DNA from: Gemmatimonas sp.
Lineage (GTDB): Bacteria > Gemmatimonadota > Gemmatimonadetes > Gemmatimonadales > Gemmatimonadaceae
NCBI GenBank assembly: GCA_025361705.1
Contig: JANYJW010000059.1
Coordinates: 1-64,000, forward strand
DNA length: 64,000 nt
Reading direction: 5' to 3'
In this document: positions 36,388 to 45,583 of the stretch, piece by piece
Layout: every line of letters begins with the position of its first letter
Position numbering within the stretch: the first letter of the stretch is position 1
Made by a program: the position numbers and the translations under genes
The notes under the pieces: generated by a model
Databases searched by the model: none
What the model was told of the DNA's origin: nothing
Seen by the model: the letters and a program-made list of their open reading frames with translations, nothing else

Positions 36388-38465
36388 ACACGATTCTCCG
36401 CCTGCAGCAGCGCCTGGTGCCGCTGCTCGGCACCATACTGCTTCTTGCCGTCGCGGTCTACGATCCCGCATGGAGCTTGCACCTGCAGGTGCTGGTCGTG
36501 CTGACGGTGGCCACCGGCTTCCTGCGCGCATACCAGCTGTCGATCACCAAGTATTCGACGCTCAACCTGCTCGGCATGATCGCGGTGGGTGGGTCGCTGA
36601 TGGCAGGGCCTGCCACGACGTCCATCGCGCTGGCGTTCGGCACTTTCATCGCCGATTGGCTACCGTTGCGCAAGACGATCGGCATTGCGTGGATCAATGC
36701 GGGACGCGAGGTCGTCGCGCTCATTGCGTCGTTTGGCGTCTACGCCGCCGCCGCCGTGCTCTCCGGCTCGCACGTGAGCTCGGGCCTGCTGGGCGACCAC
36801 CTCCCCGCTGTTGCCGCCTTCTTTCTGGCGCACTTCATCTTCAGCCGCGGCCTGCTTTACTTCTCGCTGCTGGTGCGCGACAAGCTGCTGGCCGAAGAAC
36901 GCGCGATCATCCTGCGCTATGAGGTGATCACGTTCGGCTCGGGGGCCATGGGCGCCGCGGTAGGGCTGGTGTCGTTCCAGGCCCTGGGAAGCCTCGGGAG
37001 CCTGCTGGTCATGGTGGTGCTCGGATTTTCCGGACTGCTCGTCCGCCGCATCATCGAGGAGTCCATCGCCGCCGAAGAGCTCAACATCGTCCTTGCCATG
37101 GAGCAGGTGGTGTCGTCGGCGGTGTCGCTGGGGGAGAGCTTCCGGCGCATCGAAGCCCTGGCCCACCGGCTGGTCGACTGGACCGACTTGCGCATCTACC
37201 GATTTGAGGGGGACAGACTCACGGTCGCGTACCGCAGCGGGCCTGGCCTGCTGGAGCCGTCGCCGCCGGAGAGCGAGGACGGCAAGCAGCTGCGCGCGCT
37301 GGCGCTGAGCACCGGCGATCCGCAGATCGTGCGCGACACGCGGCGCGACCCGCGCGTCGAGCGCTTCGTGCCCGGTGTGCGCACGGTGGCCGTCGTGCCG
37401 CTGCGCTTTGGCGAGCGCAACCTGGGCGTCGTGGAACTCGAGCACCACAAGAGCAACATGTACGGGCCGAAGTCGGCCATGCTCATCAAGCGGTTCGCGT
37501 CGCAGGTGGCCACCACGCTGCAGCTGCATGACATGCGGATCCCCATGCTGCAGCTGCTCGACCGCCTGTCGCGCGAGATCGAGACGCTCACCGAGACGGC
37601 GCGCACGCTGCGCGCCCGCGGTGATCAGGTGGCGCGCACGGGCAGCGACATCACGCGTGCGCTCACCGAGGAGGGCGAGCAGGTGGCGCGCAGTCTCGAG
37701 GCCACCGACGCACTGTTCGAGGCCACGGTGCATGTGGTGCGCGATGGCGGCGAGGCAGAGGTGGCGAGCCGCCGCGCCACGGACATCGCGCGTGAGCATC
37801 GCGACACCATTGGCACGACGATCGGCAGGCTGGAGCACGTGCAGGCCTTCGTGGCCGAGAGCGCGGGGCAGATCGATGGCCTGCGCGAGGCCACGGGCGA
37901 GATCACGAAGTTCATCCACACCATCGGCGAACTGGCGGAGCAGACCAACCTCCTCGCGCTCAACGCCGCCATCGAGGCGGCGCGCGCGGGCGACCACGGG
38001 CGCGGCTTTGCCGTCGTCGCCGACGAGGTGCGCAAGCTGGCCGAGGAGAGCCGCACGGCGTCGGATGACGCAGGGGAGTTGCTGCGCGGATTCGAGATGC
38101 GCATGCGGGCCGTGGGCACGCAGATGGACGCGGGGCATGAGATGGTGCGCGACGTCGAGGCGCTCTCGACCTCGGCGCGCGGCGCGCTCGATGCCATTGT
38201 CGAAGCCACGGCCACTGGGGCGGAGCGGGCGCACCGCATTGCGCGCATGTCGCGCGAGCAGGAGTCGGAGTTCGGGCGCCTGCGCGAACGCGTGGCCCGG
38301 GTGTCGGATATTTCCGAGCGCAACCGAACCAGTGCCGAGCACGTGGCGTCGGCATCGGGCGATCAGGCCGCCGCCCTGCGCGAGCTCGAGGGCTCGACCC
38401 ACGCGCTGCGCGGCGTCGCCGCCAACCTGGCGGACCTCGCACGCAAGTTGGCGAGCGCGCAGTGA
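36384..38465 (+). CDS. Chemoreceptor-like signalling protein: membrane region, GAF, MCP domain
   Basis: A 693-residue inner-membrane protein. The first 230 residues contain six to eight hydrophobic segments and no periplasmic ligand-binding loop. A GAF domain follows (about 245-390, with [18 protein letters not shown] and [20 protein letters not shown]). The C-terminal 300 residues form a methyl-accepting coiled coil whose tip has the canonical [18 protein letters not shown] and [16 protein letters not shown], the CheA/CheW contact. No HAMP domain is evident. There are no che genes in the window, so it would use an array encoded elsewhere or act on another partner. It is coupled to trpA upstream and to the HD hydrolase downstream. 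Confidence 0.85.
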   Translation: MNTILRLQQRLVPLLGTILLLAVAVYDPAWSLHLQVLVVLTVATGFLRAYQLSITKYSTLNLLGMIAVGGSLMAGPATTSIALAFGTFIADWLPLRKTIGIAWINAGREVVALIASFGVYAAAAVLSGSHVSSGLLGDHLPAVAAFFLAHFIFSRGLLYFSLLVRDKLLAEERAIILRYEVITFGSGAMGAAVGLVSFQALGSLGSLLVMVVLGFSGLLVRRIIEESIAAEELNIVLAMEQVVSSAVSLGESFRRIEALAHRLVDWTDLRIYRFEGDRLTVAYRSGPGLLEPSPPESEDGKQLRALALSTGDPQIVRDTRRDPRVERFVPGVRTVAVVPLRFGERNLGVVELEHHKSNMYGPKSAMLIKRFASQVATTLQLHDMRIPMLQLLDRLSREIETLTETARTLRARGDQVARTGSDITRALTEEGEQVARSLEATDALFEATVHVVRDGGEAEVASRRATDIAREHRDTIGTTIGRLEHVQAFVAESAGQIDGLREATGEITKFIHTIGELAEQTNLLALNAAIEAARAGDHGRGFAVVADEVRKLAEESRTASDDAGELLRGFEMRMRAVGTQMDAGHEMVRDVEALSTSARGALDAIVEATATGAERAHRIARMSREQESEFGRLRERVARVSDISERNRTSAEHVASASGDQAAALRELEGSTHALRGVAANLADLARKLASAQ

Positions 38466-38998
38466 GCAGCCTGGTTCTTCCCGAATGGGCGATCGTCACG
38501 GACATCCGGCGCGCGCACATTGCGCGCGTCACCGGGCTGCTCGACGAGTGGGCGGTCACGATGCACCTCAACCCCGCCGAGGCGCAGGCGTGGCACGATG
38601 CCGGCCGTTGGCACGATGCGCTGCGCGACGCCACGCCGGCAGTGTTGCGCGCCCTCCTTGACGCGCCCGACCTCCCCGACGCCATTCTGCATGGACCAGC
38701 GGCCGCGGCACAGCTGGAGCGGGAGGGGGAGCGGCGGCAGAGCGTGCTCGAAGCCGTGCGCTGGCACACCGTGGGTCACCCCGAATGGGACCGCACCGGC
38801 CGCGCCCTCTTCATGGCCGATTTTCTCGAACCCGGCCGTGGCTTCATGAACGCCGATCGTGCGTTCCTCGCGGCCCAGCTGCCGCACAACTTTGACGGCG
38901 TCTTCCGTCAGGCGGTGCGCCAGCGGCTAGAGTGGACCCTGCGTGAGGGAAATCGCGTCTTTCCTGGAACGGTCGAGCTGTGGAATTCGGTGCGCTGA
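38462..38998 (+). CDS. YqeK-like HD-domain hydrolase
   Basis: A 178-residue protein with the histidine pattern of the YqeK family (symmetrical Ap4A hydrolases): RRAHIARV near residue 17, GRWHDALRD near 48, LHGPAAAA near 80 and VRWHTVG then [10 protein letters not shown] near 100-125. In many bacteria yqeK lies beside nadD, rsfS and a LytR gene; here a LytR-C protein gene overlaps it by 19 bases, which supports the call. The GTG start overlaps the chemoreceptor stop (GTGA). The usual HD-x-x-K motif reads HDALR, a minor change. Confidence 0.75.
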   Translation: MSSLVLPEWAIVTDIRRAHIARVTGLLDEWAVTMHLNPAEAQAWHDAGRWHDALRDATPAVLRALLDAPDLPDAILHGPAAAAQLEREGERRQSVLEAVRWHTVGHPEWDRTGRALFMADFLEPGRGFMNADRAFLAAQLPHNFDGVFRQAVRQRLEWTLREGNRVFPGTVELWNSVR

Positions 38999-39483
38999 CG
39001 CCGCCGCCGGTGCCAGCCGCTGCCACGCGCCGTCGGCGTCGGCGCGTGGCAGCGCTCGTGCTGGTGATTGCCGTCGCCGTGGGCGTGTATGGCGCGCGTG
39101 CGCACTGGACGAGGGCCTGGTCGACCGGGGGTGATACGGCGTCGGACATCACCGTGCGCCCCGCGCGCGTCGTTCCCGATTCGGTGCGCATCAAGGTGGA
39201 AGTCGTCAACGCGACGGCAACACGCGGGCTTGGTCGCCTGGCCACTGCGTGGCTCCGTGACAAGGGATTCGATGTGGTGAGTACCACGACGGCGCCGGAG
39301 ATGGATCGCCGCGATTCCTCGATCGTGCTCGACCGCTCGGGGCATCCTGCGTGGGCCGCGATTGCCGCCACTGCAATCGGCGGGGCGCGCGTGGAACGGC
39401 GCCCCGATTCGCTACGGTTTCTCGACCTGACCGTGCTCGTCGGCCGGTCGTGGCGGCCGCCGTCGCAGGCGCTCTACCCGTAG
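38980..39483 (+). CDS. LytR C-terminal-domain protein, membrane-anchored
   Basis: A 167-residue protein with one N-terminal transmembrane segment after a run of arginines (about residues 17-38, VAALVLVIAVAVGVYG). It then has a LytR_C domain (about 70-155: VRIKVEVVNATATRGLGRLA, WLRDKGFDVV, DLTVLVG). The polyarginine start favours an inside-positive topology with the domain in the periplasm. Function is unknown; the neighbour YqeK suggests the common yqeK/lytR context. The GTG start lies inside the preceding gene, and its last 72 bases overlap rlmN on the other strand. Confidence 0.8.
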   Translation: MEFGALTPPPVPAAATRRRRRRVAALVLVIAVAVGVYGARAHWTRAWSTGGDTASDITVRPARVVPDSVRIKVEVVNATATRGLGRLATAWLRDKGFDVVSTTTAPEMDRRDSSIVLDRSGHPAWAAIAATAIGGARVERRPDSLRFLDLTVLVGRSWRPPSQALYP

Positions 39484-40503
39484 CTGACCGCACGCGGCGG
39501 CGATGTCGGTGCCGCGGCTCTTGCGCACCGCCACTTCCACCCCGTGCCGCGTCAGCACGGACGCAAAGCGCTGGATCCCCTCGGCGGACGTTGGCAGGTA
39601 CGACCCCGCGCCGCCCGGATGCAGCGGAATCAGGTTGACGAATGCTCCGCACTGCGTGGCGAGCAGCGCCAGTTCTGCCGCGTGCGCGGGCTGATCGTTG
39701 ACGCCGCTCAGCATCACGTATTCGAACGTGACGCGCCGCGAGAATGCGGCCGCCGCCTCGATCACCCTGGCGAGCGGGAACTTGATGTTCACCGGCATGA
39801 GCTGGCGACGCAACTCGTCGCTGGGCGCGTGCACTGAAATGGCGAGGCGAAACTGCTCGGGGCGCTGGGCCATGGCCTCGATGCCCGGCAGCACGCCGAC
39901 GGTGGATACCGTGATGTGCCGAGCGCCGATGCCGCAGCCCGCGGGGTCGTTGAGGATGGTGAGCACCACCTGCACGGCCTTCCAATTCATCATGGGCTCG
40001 CCCATGCCCATGAAGACGACGTTCGTCGGCGACACGGGCTCAGGGAGCAGCGCGAGCTCGCGCACCTGGCCGGCGATCTCGCTCGCCGTGAGGTTGCGCG
40101 CAAAGCCCATCAGGCCGGTGGCGCAGAACGAGCACTGCAGGGCGCACCCCGCCTGCGACGAAATGCAGAGCGTCACGCGATTGCCGTCGGGAATCGAGAC
40201 GGTCTCGATGGTCTGCCCATCATGCAGCCGGAACAGGAACTTGCGCGTCCCGTCGGTCGACCGCTGCTCGGTGGCAAGTGCGAGCCGCGGCAATGCGAAT
40301 GCCGCGTCGAGCTCGTCGCGAAACGTCAGCGGCAGGTCGGTCATCAGGGCGAAGCTCGCGACGGGCTTGGTCCAGAGGTGCCGTGCCACCTGGCCGCCGC
40401 GATACGCACCCACCCCGCGCGACTCGGCGAACGCGCGCAGCACGCGCTCGGCTTCGGCGGGCGCGAGGTCGAGCAAGTTCACGCGCAGCGGTTCTGTGGT
40501 CAC
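39412..40503 (-). CDS. rlmN: 23S rRNA (adenine-2503 C2)-methyltransferase
   Basis: A 363-residue radical-SAM enzyme that methylates A2503 of 23S rRNA and A37 of some tRNAs. The 4Fe-4S cysteines are Cys120, Cys124 and Cys127 (CALQCSFCATG), and the methyl-carrying C-terminal Cys is Cys338 (TDIAAACGQL). GMGEPMMNW is the SAM-binding strand. It starts at GTG 40503, overlapping the upstream barrel gene stop. The last 25 residues after Cys338 are a low-complexity tail that reads antisense through the LytR-C gene, a 72-base 3'-3' overlap. Confidence 0.95.
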   Translation of the reverse strand: MTTEPLRVNLLDLAPAEAERVLRAFAESRGVGAYRGGQVARHLWTKPVASFALMTDLPLTFRDELDAAFALPRLALATEQRSTDGTRKFLFRLHDGQTIETVSIPDGNRVTLCISSQAGCALQCSFCATGLMGFARNLTASEIAGQVRELALLPEPVSPTNVVFMGMGEPMMNWKAVQVVLTILNDPAGCGIGARHITVSTVGVLPGIEAMAQRPEQFRLAISVHAPSDELRRQLMPVNIKFPLARVIEAAAAFSRRVTFEYVMLSGVNDQPAHAAELALLATQCGAFVNLIPLHPGGAGSYLPTSAEGIQRFASVLTRHGVEVAVRKSRGTDIAAACGQLRVERLRRRPPRPADEHGQVEKP

Positions 40504-41399
40504 CGCAACACGGAACTCAGGGTGAACTGGTACGTCGCCGAGAGGTTGCCCGGGTCGCCCTCTTCGCGGGCAACGCCAATGACGTAGCCGCGGTGGTGAA
40601 AGGCGATGCCAAGACGCGCGCGCCAGTTCGCGCGCCCGTACGCCTCGGTCCGCGCCGCGCCCAGCCGCCCCTCGAGGCGGCCGTAGCGCCCGCCGGCAAA
40701 GAGGTACTCCTCGCGCGACAGGCCGTCCGCGGCGGTGACACTCAGGCCGACCCGGCTCGTACGCAGCGAGTCGAGGCCGACCAGCCGAGCGTCGATGGCG
40801 GTCAGCAATTCGGCGCGTTCATGGGCATGTGAAAACGGGCTGGCGAGAAACGTCGAGGCAGCAAGGCGCACGTCATGGCGGCCGAACCCGCGCGTGATCG
40901 CGCCGACATCGAACGAGACGGCGCGCCGGCTCTCGTTGTCCAACCGCCCGGTGCGCACGCGCACTGCGGCGCCGAGGGTCAGCGGGCCGACCGCGCGCGC
41001 GGCGACGGCAGAGAGCAGGGTGGTGATGTACGGAATCTCGTCGCCGATGGACTGCGGGTCGGAGTCGGTGCGCAGCAGGTCGGCCACCGACGCGCTGGCC
41101 ACGCTCAGGCCGACGGTCGTGCCGTCCCGAAGCCGCGCGGCCACGGTGCCGAGCTGGGCCGACACCGCCACGTCCACCGGCGCGCTCATCGTTCCAACGG
41201 CGAGTCGCAGCCTGCTTCCCAACGGAATCGCGATGCTCGCCGGATTCCAGAATCCGAAGCCCGAACCCAGTCCGAACGCAGGCGCTTCCGCCGTCAGGCC
41301 GATCGGAAACGACAACAGGTCGCGCCCAGGAACGAGTTGCGCCGCCACAGGAACCGCGGAAAAGGCGAGACAGGCCAGAAGTGGCGGAAGGCGGCGCAT
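40500..41399 (-). CDS. Predicted outer-membrane beta-barrel protein, uncharacterised
   Basis: A 299-residue exported protein with a signal peptide (MRRLPPLLACLAFSAVPVAA). The mature part is a series of amphipathic strands with small turns (GLGSGFGFWNPASIAIPLG, LRLAVGTMSAPVDVAVSAQ and similar), and it ends in a strand (ATYQFTLSSVLR), as expected of a small porin or PorV/FadL-like barrel. The NPA block near residue 52 resembles the start of such proteins in Bacteroidota and Gemmatimonadota. Its partner and cargo are unknown. It is followed by rlmN with a GTGA overlap, a pairing that is probably just economy of space. Confidence 0.6.
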   Translation of the reverse strand: MRRLPPLLACLAFSAVPVAAQLVPGRDLLSFPIGLTAEAPAFGLGSGFGFWNPASIAIPLGSRLRLAVGTMSAPVDVAVSAQLGTVAARLRDGTTVGLSVASASVADLLRTDSDPQSIGDEIPYITTLLSAVAARAVGPLTLGAAVRVRTGRLDNESRRAVSFDVGAITRGFGRHDVRLAASTFLASPFSHAHERAELLTAIDARLVGLDSLRTSRVGLSVTAADGLSREEYLFAGGRYGRLEGRLGAARTEAYGRANWRARLGIAFHHRGYVIGVAREEGDPGNLSATYQFTLSSVLR

Positions 41400-41495
41400 G
41401 TGGGCAGGATACCCGTAGCGCGGGGGATGGTCAAGCGCCGCCGCGCTACCACCAAGTGTCGTTCTCCGTTAGATTTACGCCGTTTACCCCCCTGC

Positions 41496-41500
41496 GGAGA
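41496..41500 (+). promoter_or_regulatory. Ribosome binding site that supports a TTG start
   Basis: GGAGA lies five bases before the TTG at 41506 and is the only Shine-Dalgarno-like sequence upstream of the EIIA reading frame. It supports that unusual start codon. Confidence 0.55.
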
Positions 41501-41505
41501 CCCGG

Positions 41506-41961
41506 TTGCTCACCGTGCTGCTTCCCCCGGAACGAATTCGTGTTCCGCTGGGCAGCCATTCACGTCACGCGCTCTTCCGCGAACTTGTGGAACTGGCGCT
41601 TCCCGATGCCGATCCGGCCACGCTGGAGACGGTCTTCCAGAGCGTGCTGTCGCGCGAGTCGCTCGCGAGCACCGCGCTCGGCGATGGGCTTGCCGTGCCG
41701 CACGGACGCACCAATGCCATCGCCGAGCTCCGTATGGCGGCGGGTCTCGTGGAGTCGGTGGATGATTATTCCGCGCCCGATGGCGCGCCCGTGCACGCCT
41801 GCTTCCTGCTGGTGACGCCAGAGGCGGACGCTGGCATGCATCTCAAGGTCCTGGGCAGGCTTGCCCGCTTGATGCGCAAGGTGGACCTGCGGACTGCGCT
41901 GTTCGAGGCACGAAGCGCGGCCGAGTTTGCCGCGGTCCTGGCGCGCGCGGAGGCCCCGTGA
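41506..41961 (+). CDS. PTS EIIA type 2 (PtsN/FruA-like) domain protein
   Basis: A 151-residue stand-alone EIIA domain. The phospho-accepting histidine is His66 in GDGLAVPHGRTNAI, with HACFLLVTPE and HLKVLGRLARLMR as the supporting core. No sugar permease (EIIC) is nearby, so it is more likely a regulatory PtsN-type protein than part of a transporter. The start is TTG, with GGAGA five bases upstream. It opens a tightly packed run of ten intact genes that continues to the methyltransferase near 51.3 kb; the next start overlaps it by four bases. Confidence 0.85.
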   Translation: MLTVLLPPERIRVPLGSHSRHALFRELVELALPDADPATLETVFQSVLSRESLASTALGDGLAVPHGRTNAIAELRMAAGLVESVDDYSAPDGAPVHACFLLVTPEADAGMHLKVLGRLARLMRKVDLRTALFEARSAAEFAAVLARAEAP

Positions 41962-42323
41962 TTGGTCGCCCATGGACGGCGGTGGTGCTCTGGGCGGTCG
42001 TCATCGAAGCGCTCATCATCTGGCCGTCGCCGCCGGCCGTGCCGCCTTCGCTGGACATCGTCGGGCTGGACAAGATCGTGCATGCGGCGCTGTTTGGCGT
42101 ACAAGCCGCGCTGGCCGCCCGTGCATTGCGCACGGACGCGCGCCCCTGGTGGCCGGCATTCGTCGGCGTGGTGGTGTTTGGAGCATTCACGGAGTTCGAG
42201 CAATCGTTCATTCCCACTCGTTCCATGGAGATGGGAGATTTCCTGGCGGACGCCGTCGGGGCCGCGGTTGGCCTCGCGCTGTTCGCCGTGTGGGCGCCGA
42301 GGCGCCGGGAGCTTCACCGTTGA
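41958..42323 (+). CDS. VanZ-like membrane protein
   Basis: A 121-residue protein with four hydrophobic segments. The VanZ-family core is visible: DKIVHAALFGVQAALAARAL in the second helix and the conserved acidic stretch FTEFEQSFIPTRSMEMGDFLADAVGA in two parts (about residues 78-103). Family members affect teicoplanin sensitivity in enterococci, but most, like this one, have no known role. GTG start; overlaps EIIA and aspS by four bases each. Confidence 0.8.
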   Translation: MIGRPWTAVVLWAVVIEALIIWPSPPAVPPSLDIVGLDKIVHAALFGVQAALAARALRTDARPWWPAFVGVVVFGAFTEFEQSFIPTRSMEMGDFLADAVGAAVGLALFAVWAPRRRELHR

Positions 42324-44119
42324 CCGAAGGGAACGTCTTTGCCACGTCGCAGCGCACGCATCGGTGCGGCGACCTTCGCGCCTCGCATGCGGGCGCCATC
42401 GTCACGCTGGGCGGATGGGTGCATCGTTCGCGCGACCTGGGCGGCCTCGTGTTCATGGACCTGCGTGATCGCGCCGGCCTGGTGCAGGTGAGCTTCAATC
42501 CCGACTGGTCGAGTGCGGCAGCGATTGCTGACGCCGCGGCCGTCGGCGTGGAGTCGGTGGTGCTCGTTGAGGGCACGGTGATGCACCGGCCGGGCGACAT
42601 GCGCAATCCCGACCTCGCCACGGGCGATATTGAGGTGCGCGCGACGTCCATTCGCGTCGTGGGCCCGGCCGTGACGCCGGCGATTCCCGTGGCGCGCGGC
42701 AAGAACGACAAGCTGCCGGCGGAGGACCTGCGCCTGCGGCACCGCTACCTCGACCTGCGTCGTCCCGAGTTGCAGGCCAACCTCGTGCTGCGCCACCACC
42801 TGCTGCAGGTGACGCGGCAGTACCTGAGCGCGCGGGGCTTTCTGGAACTCGAGACGCCCATCCTCACCAAGCCGACGCCCGAAGGCGCGCGCGACTATCT
42901 GGTGCCGAGCCGCGTGCATCCGGGCGAGTTCTACGCGCTCCCGCAGTCGCCGCAGATCTACAAGCAGCTCTTCATGTGCTGCGGTTTCGATCGGTATTTC
43001 CAGATTGCCCGCTGCTTCCGCGACGAAGACCTGCGGCAGGACCGTCAGCCGGAATTCACGCAGATCGACATCGAGGCCTCATTCATCGGCATCGACGACA
43101 TCATGGCGCTTTCCGAAGGCATGGTGGCCGACATCTGGCACGAGGCGGGGCACGAGGTGCCGACGCCCTTTGAGCGGATGTCGTACGCCGATGCGATGGA
43201 ACGGTATGGCTGCGATCGACCCGACTTGCGGTATGACTTGGCCATCGACGACCTCACGGCCGTCTTTGCGCCGCTGGACTTTGACGTCACGCGCAATGCC
43301 ATCGCGGCGGGTGGCCGAGTGCGCGGCCTCCGGGTCCCTGGGGCCTCGGCGTGGAGCCGCAAGCAGGTGGATGAACTCGAGTCGCTGGCCAAGGGCGCGG
43401 GCGCGCGCGGCCTGATGCGCGTCAAGAAGGTCGAGGGCACACTCGACACACCGCTCGCGAAGTTCTTCACGCCCGAGGTGGAGGCGGCGCTCGCCGCGCG
43501 GATGGCGGATGGCGAGCTGCTGCTTGTCGTGGCGGCGGACGATCGCGTGTCGAACCCGGCGCTCGACCGCGTGCGGCAGGAGTGCGCGCGGCGACTCGGG
43601 CTCGTGGACGAGCTGGCGCGGCGTTTCGTGTGGATCACCGACTTCCCGATGTTCGACAAGGATCCTGCCACGGGGGCGCTGTCTGCGGTGCACCACCCGT
43701 TCACCGCGGCCAACGCCGCCGACATGGCGGCGTATCCCGACGCGCCCGAACGCTGGCGCGCGCTGGCGTACGACTGCGTGCTCAACGGCCTCGAACTCGG
43801 CGGTGGCTCCATCCGCACGTCCGATCCACGCGTGCAGTCGCGCATGTTTACCCTGCTGGGCATTGGGGACACGGCGGAGCAGGAGCGGCGCTTCGGTTTC
43901 CTGCTCGAGGGGCTGCGCGCCGGTGCACCGCCGCACGGCGGCATCGCGTTCGGGTTCGACCGGATCTCGATGCTGCTGTCGCACGGCACGTCGCTGCGTG
44001 ACGTCATTGCCTTCCCCAAGACGACGGCGGCGCGCGCACTCTTTGAGGACGCGCCGACGACCGTGCCTGCTGACGATCTGCGGGAGCTGCACCTCCGTTC
44101 GACGGTGGAGGGGGCGTGA
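42320..44119 (+). CDS. aspS: Aspartate-tRNA ligase
   Basis: A 599-residue class II synthetase of the bacterial type. The N-terminal OB-fold binds the anticodon (GGWVHRSRDLGGLVFMDLRD, residues 32-51). Motif 2 is in CFRDEDLRQDRQPEFTQ, the bacterial GAD insertion spans about residues 285-420, and motif 3 is GIAFGFDRISMLL. The start is TTG at 42320, overlapping the VanZ-like stop; the family N-terminus begins within ten residues (RTHRCGDLRASH). It overlaps phoH by four bases (GTGA). Confidence 0.96.
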   Translation: MTEGNVFATSQRTHRCGDLRASHAGAIVTLGGWVHRSRDLGGLVFMDLRDRAGLVQVSFNPDWSSAAAIADAAAVGVESVVLVEGTVMHRPGDMRNPDLATGDIEVRATSIRVVGPAVTPAIPVARGKNDKLPAEDLRLRHRYLDLRRPELQANLVLRHHLLQVTRQYLSARGFLELETPILTKPTPEGARDYLVPSRVHPGEFYALPQSPQIYKQLFMCCGFDRYFQIARCFRDEDLRQDRQPEFTQIDIEASFIGIDDIMALSEGMVADIWHEAGHEVPTPFERMSYADAMERYGCDRPDLRYDLAIDDLTAVFAPLDFDVTRNAIAAGGRVRGLRVPGASAWSRKQVDELESLAKGAGARGLMRVKKVEGTLDTPLAKFFTPEVEAALAARMADGELLLVVAADDRVSNPALDRVRQECARRLGLVDELARRFVWITDFPMFDKDPATGALSAVHHPFTAANAADMAAYPDAPERWRALAYDCVLNGLELGGGSIRTSDPRVQSRMFTLLGIGDTAEQERRFGFLLEGLRAGAPPHGGIAFGFDRISMLLSHGTSLRDVIAFPKTTAARALFEDAPTTVPADDLRELHLRSTVEGA

Positions 44120-45102
44120 CCGACGCTGCGGTGCGAAACGCTGCGTCCGAGACGGGCGAGTCGGTCACGCGCAAACTCTCCACCGAAGGCGCGGATCTGC
44201 TGCTGTTGGCCGGCGTCGGCGACGCCAACCTGGCCGAGTTGCAGCGCATCTATCCCGTACGCGTGACGCTGCGCGGCGAGGCGATGGCCATCACGGGAAT
44301 CGCGGAAGCTGTCGAGCGCGCGGGTATCGTTGCCCAGCGGATGCTCGACGCGGCCAAGCAGCGGACGCCGTTCGAGGCCGACGACGTCCTGCGCTACTCG
44401 ATGGAGGGGCCGTCCACGGGGGAAGCCGCGCCCGACCGGCTCGTCTTGCCAGGCGTGCGCAAGATCATCCAGCCCAAGACGGCCGGGCAGGCACAGTACC
44501 TGCGCGCGCTCTTTGAGCACGACATTGTCGTCGGCATCGGGCCGGCCGGCACAGGAAAGACCTACCTGGCCGTTGCTGCGGCCGTCGATATGCTCTCGCG
44601 CAAGCGCGTGCGCCGCATTGTGCTCGCGCGCCCCGCGGTCGAAGCGGGCGAGTCGCTGGGCTTCCTGCCGGGCGACATGCAGGCCAAGGTCGATCCGTAC
44701 CTGCGCCCGCTCTACGACGCGCTCGAAGACATGATGCCGCCCGAGCGCATGCAGCGCGCGCTCGAAACGCGCACCATCGAGATCGCGCCACTGGCCTACA
44801 TGCGCGGCCGCACGCTGGGCGATGCCTTCGTCATCCTCGACGAGGCACAGAACGCCACCGCCGCACAGATGAAGATGTTTCTCACCCGCCTGGGCGTGAA
44901 CTCGCGCGCCGTCATCACGGGCGACAAGACGCAGATCGACCTGCCCAACCGCGCCGACAGCGGGCTCACCCAGGTGGAGCGCATTCTGCCGGGCATCGAG
45001 GGCATCGGGTTTCACTACTTCACCGACGCCGACGTCATCCGCCACCGTCTGGTGCGCGAGATCGTGAAGGCGTACGCAGCCGACGCGGAACAGGTGCCGT
45101 GA
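44116..45102 (+). CDS. phoH: PhoH-family ATPase (YbeZ)
   Basis: A 328-residue P-loop ATPase, the YbeZ type usually paired with the rRNA-processing RNase YbeY, as here. Walker A is GPAGTGKT at residues 142-149, and Walker B lies in AFVILDEAQNATAAQMK. The N-terminal 100 residues carry a KH-like fold (LRGEAMAITGIAEAVERAG). It overlaps aspS and ybeY by four bases each. It probably serves 16S rRNA maturation with YbeY. Confidence 0.93.
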   Translation: MTDAAVRNAASETGESVTRKLSTEGADLLLLAGVGDANLAELQRIYPVRVTLRGEAMAITGIAEAVERAGIVAQRMLDAAKQRTPFEADDVLRYSMEGPSTGEAAPDRLVLPGVRKIIQPKTAGQAQYLRALFEHDIVVGIGPAGTGKTYLAVAAAVDMLSRKRVRRIVLARPAVEAGESLGFLPGDMQAKVDPYLRPLYDALEDMMPPERMQRALETRTIEIAPLAYMRGRTLGDAFVILDEAQNATAAQMKMFLTRLGVNSRAVITGDKTQIDLPNRADSGLTQVERILPGIEGIGFHYFTDADVIRHRLVREIVKAYAADAEQVP

Positions 45103-45578
45103 GCGCGCGCGGCCGCACGGGCTCGGACGCGCTCGGCGTGGGCGTGACGCATGATGGCCTGCGACTGCCGGTGTCCGCGACGCGGCTGGCTGATGCCGTG
45201 CGCGTCGTGCTACGCGCCGAGGGCGTGCGCGGCGCGATGATCTCGGTCACGCTGCTCTCGCGCTCGGCGATGGCGCGCCTCAATCGGCGTCACCTCGCGC
45301 ACGCGGGCGCCACCGACGTCATCTCCTTCGGCTTTGCGCCGATGCCCGGTGTTGGCGTGGTGGGCGACGTCTATGTCTGCCCTGATGTGGCGCGCGCCAA
45401 CGCGGCGGCCGTCGGATGCGGGGTGCGGCAGGAGCTGCTGCGGCTCGTCGTCCATGGCACGCTGCACGTGCTGGGCTGGGACCATCCGGTGGACAGCACG
45501 CGCGAGGGGTCGCTCATGTGGCGGCGTCAGGAGCGCCTGCTCGCGACCATCATGCGCCGTCACGCGGCGCGGGCCTGA
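45099..45578 (+). CDS. ybeY: Endoribonuclease YbeY (rRNA maturation factor)
   Basis: A 159-residue metal-dependent RNase. The metal site is complete in VVHGTLHVLGWDHP with His119, His123 and His129. The ATDVISFGFAP strand near residue 70 and the GDVYVCPDVA strand are typical. GTG start coupled to phoH. It acts in 16S rRNA 3'-end processing and ribosome quality control. Confidence 0.95.
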   Translation: MSARGRTGSDALGVGVTHDGLRLPVSATRLADAVRVVLRAEGVRGAMISVTLLSRSAMARLNRRHLAHAGATDVISFGFAPMPGVGVVGDVYVCPDVARANAAAVGCGVRQELLRLVVHGTLHVLGWDHPVDSTREGSLMWRRQERLLATIMRRHAARA

Positions 45579-45583
45579 CCACG

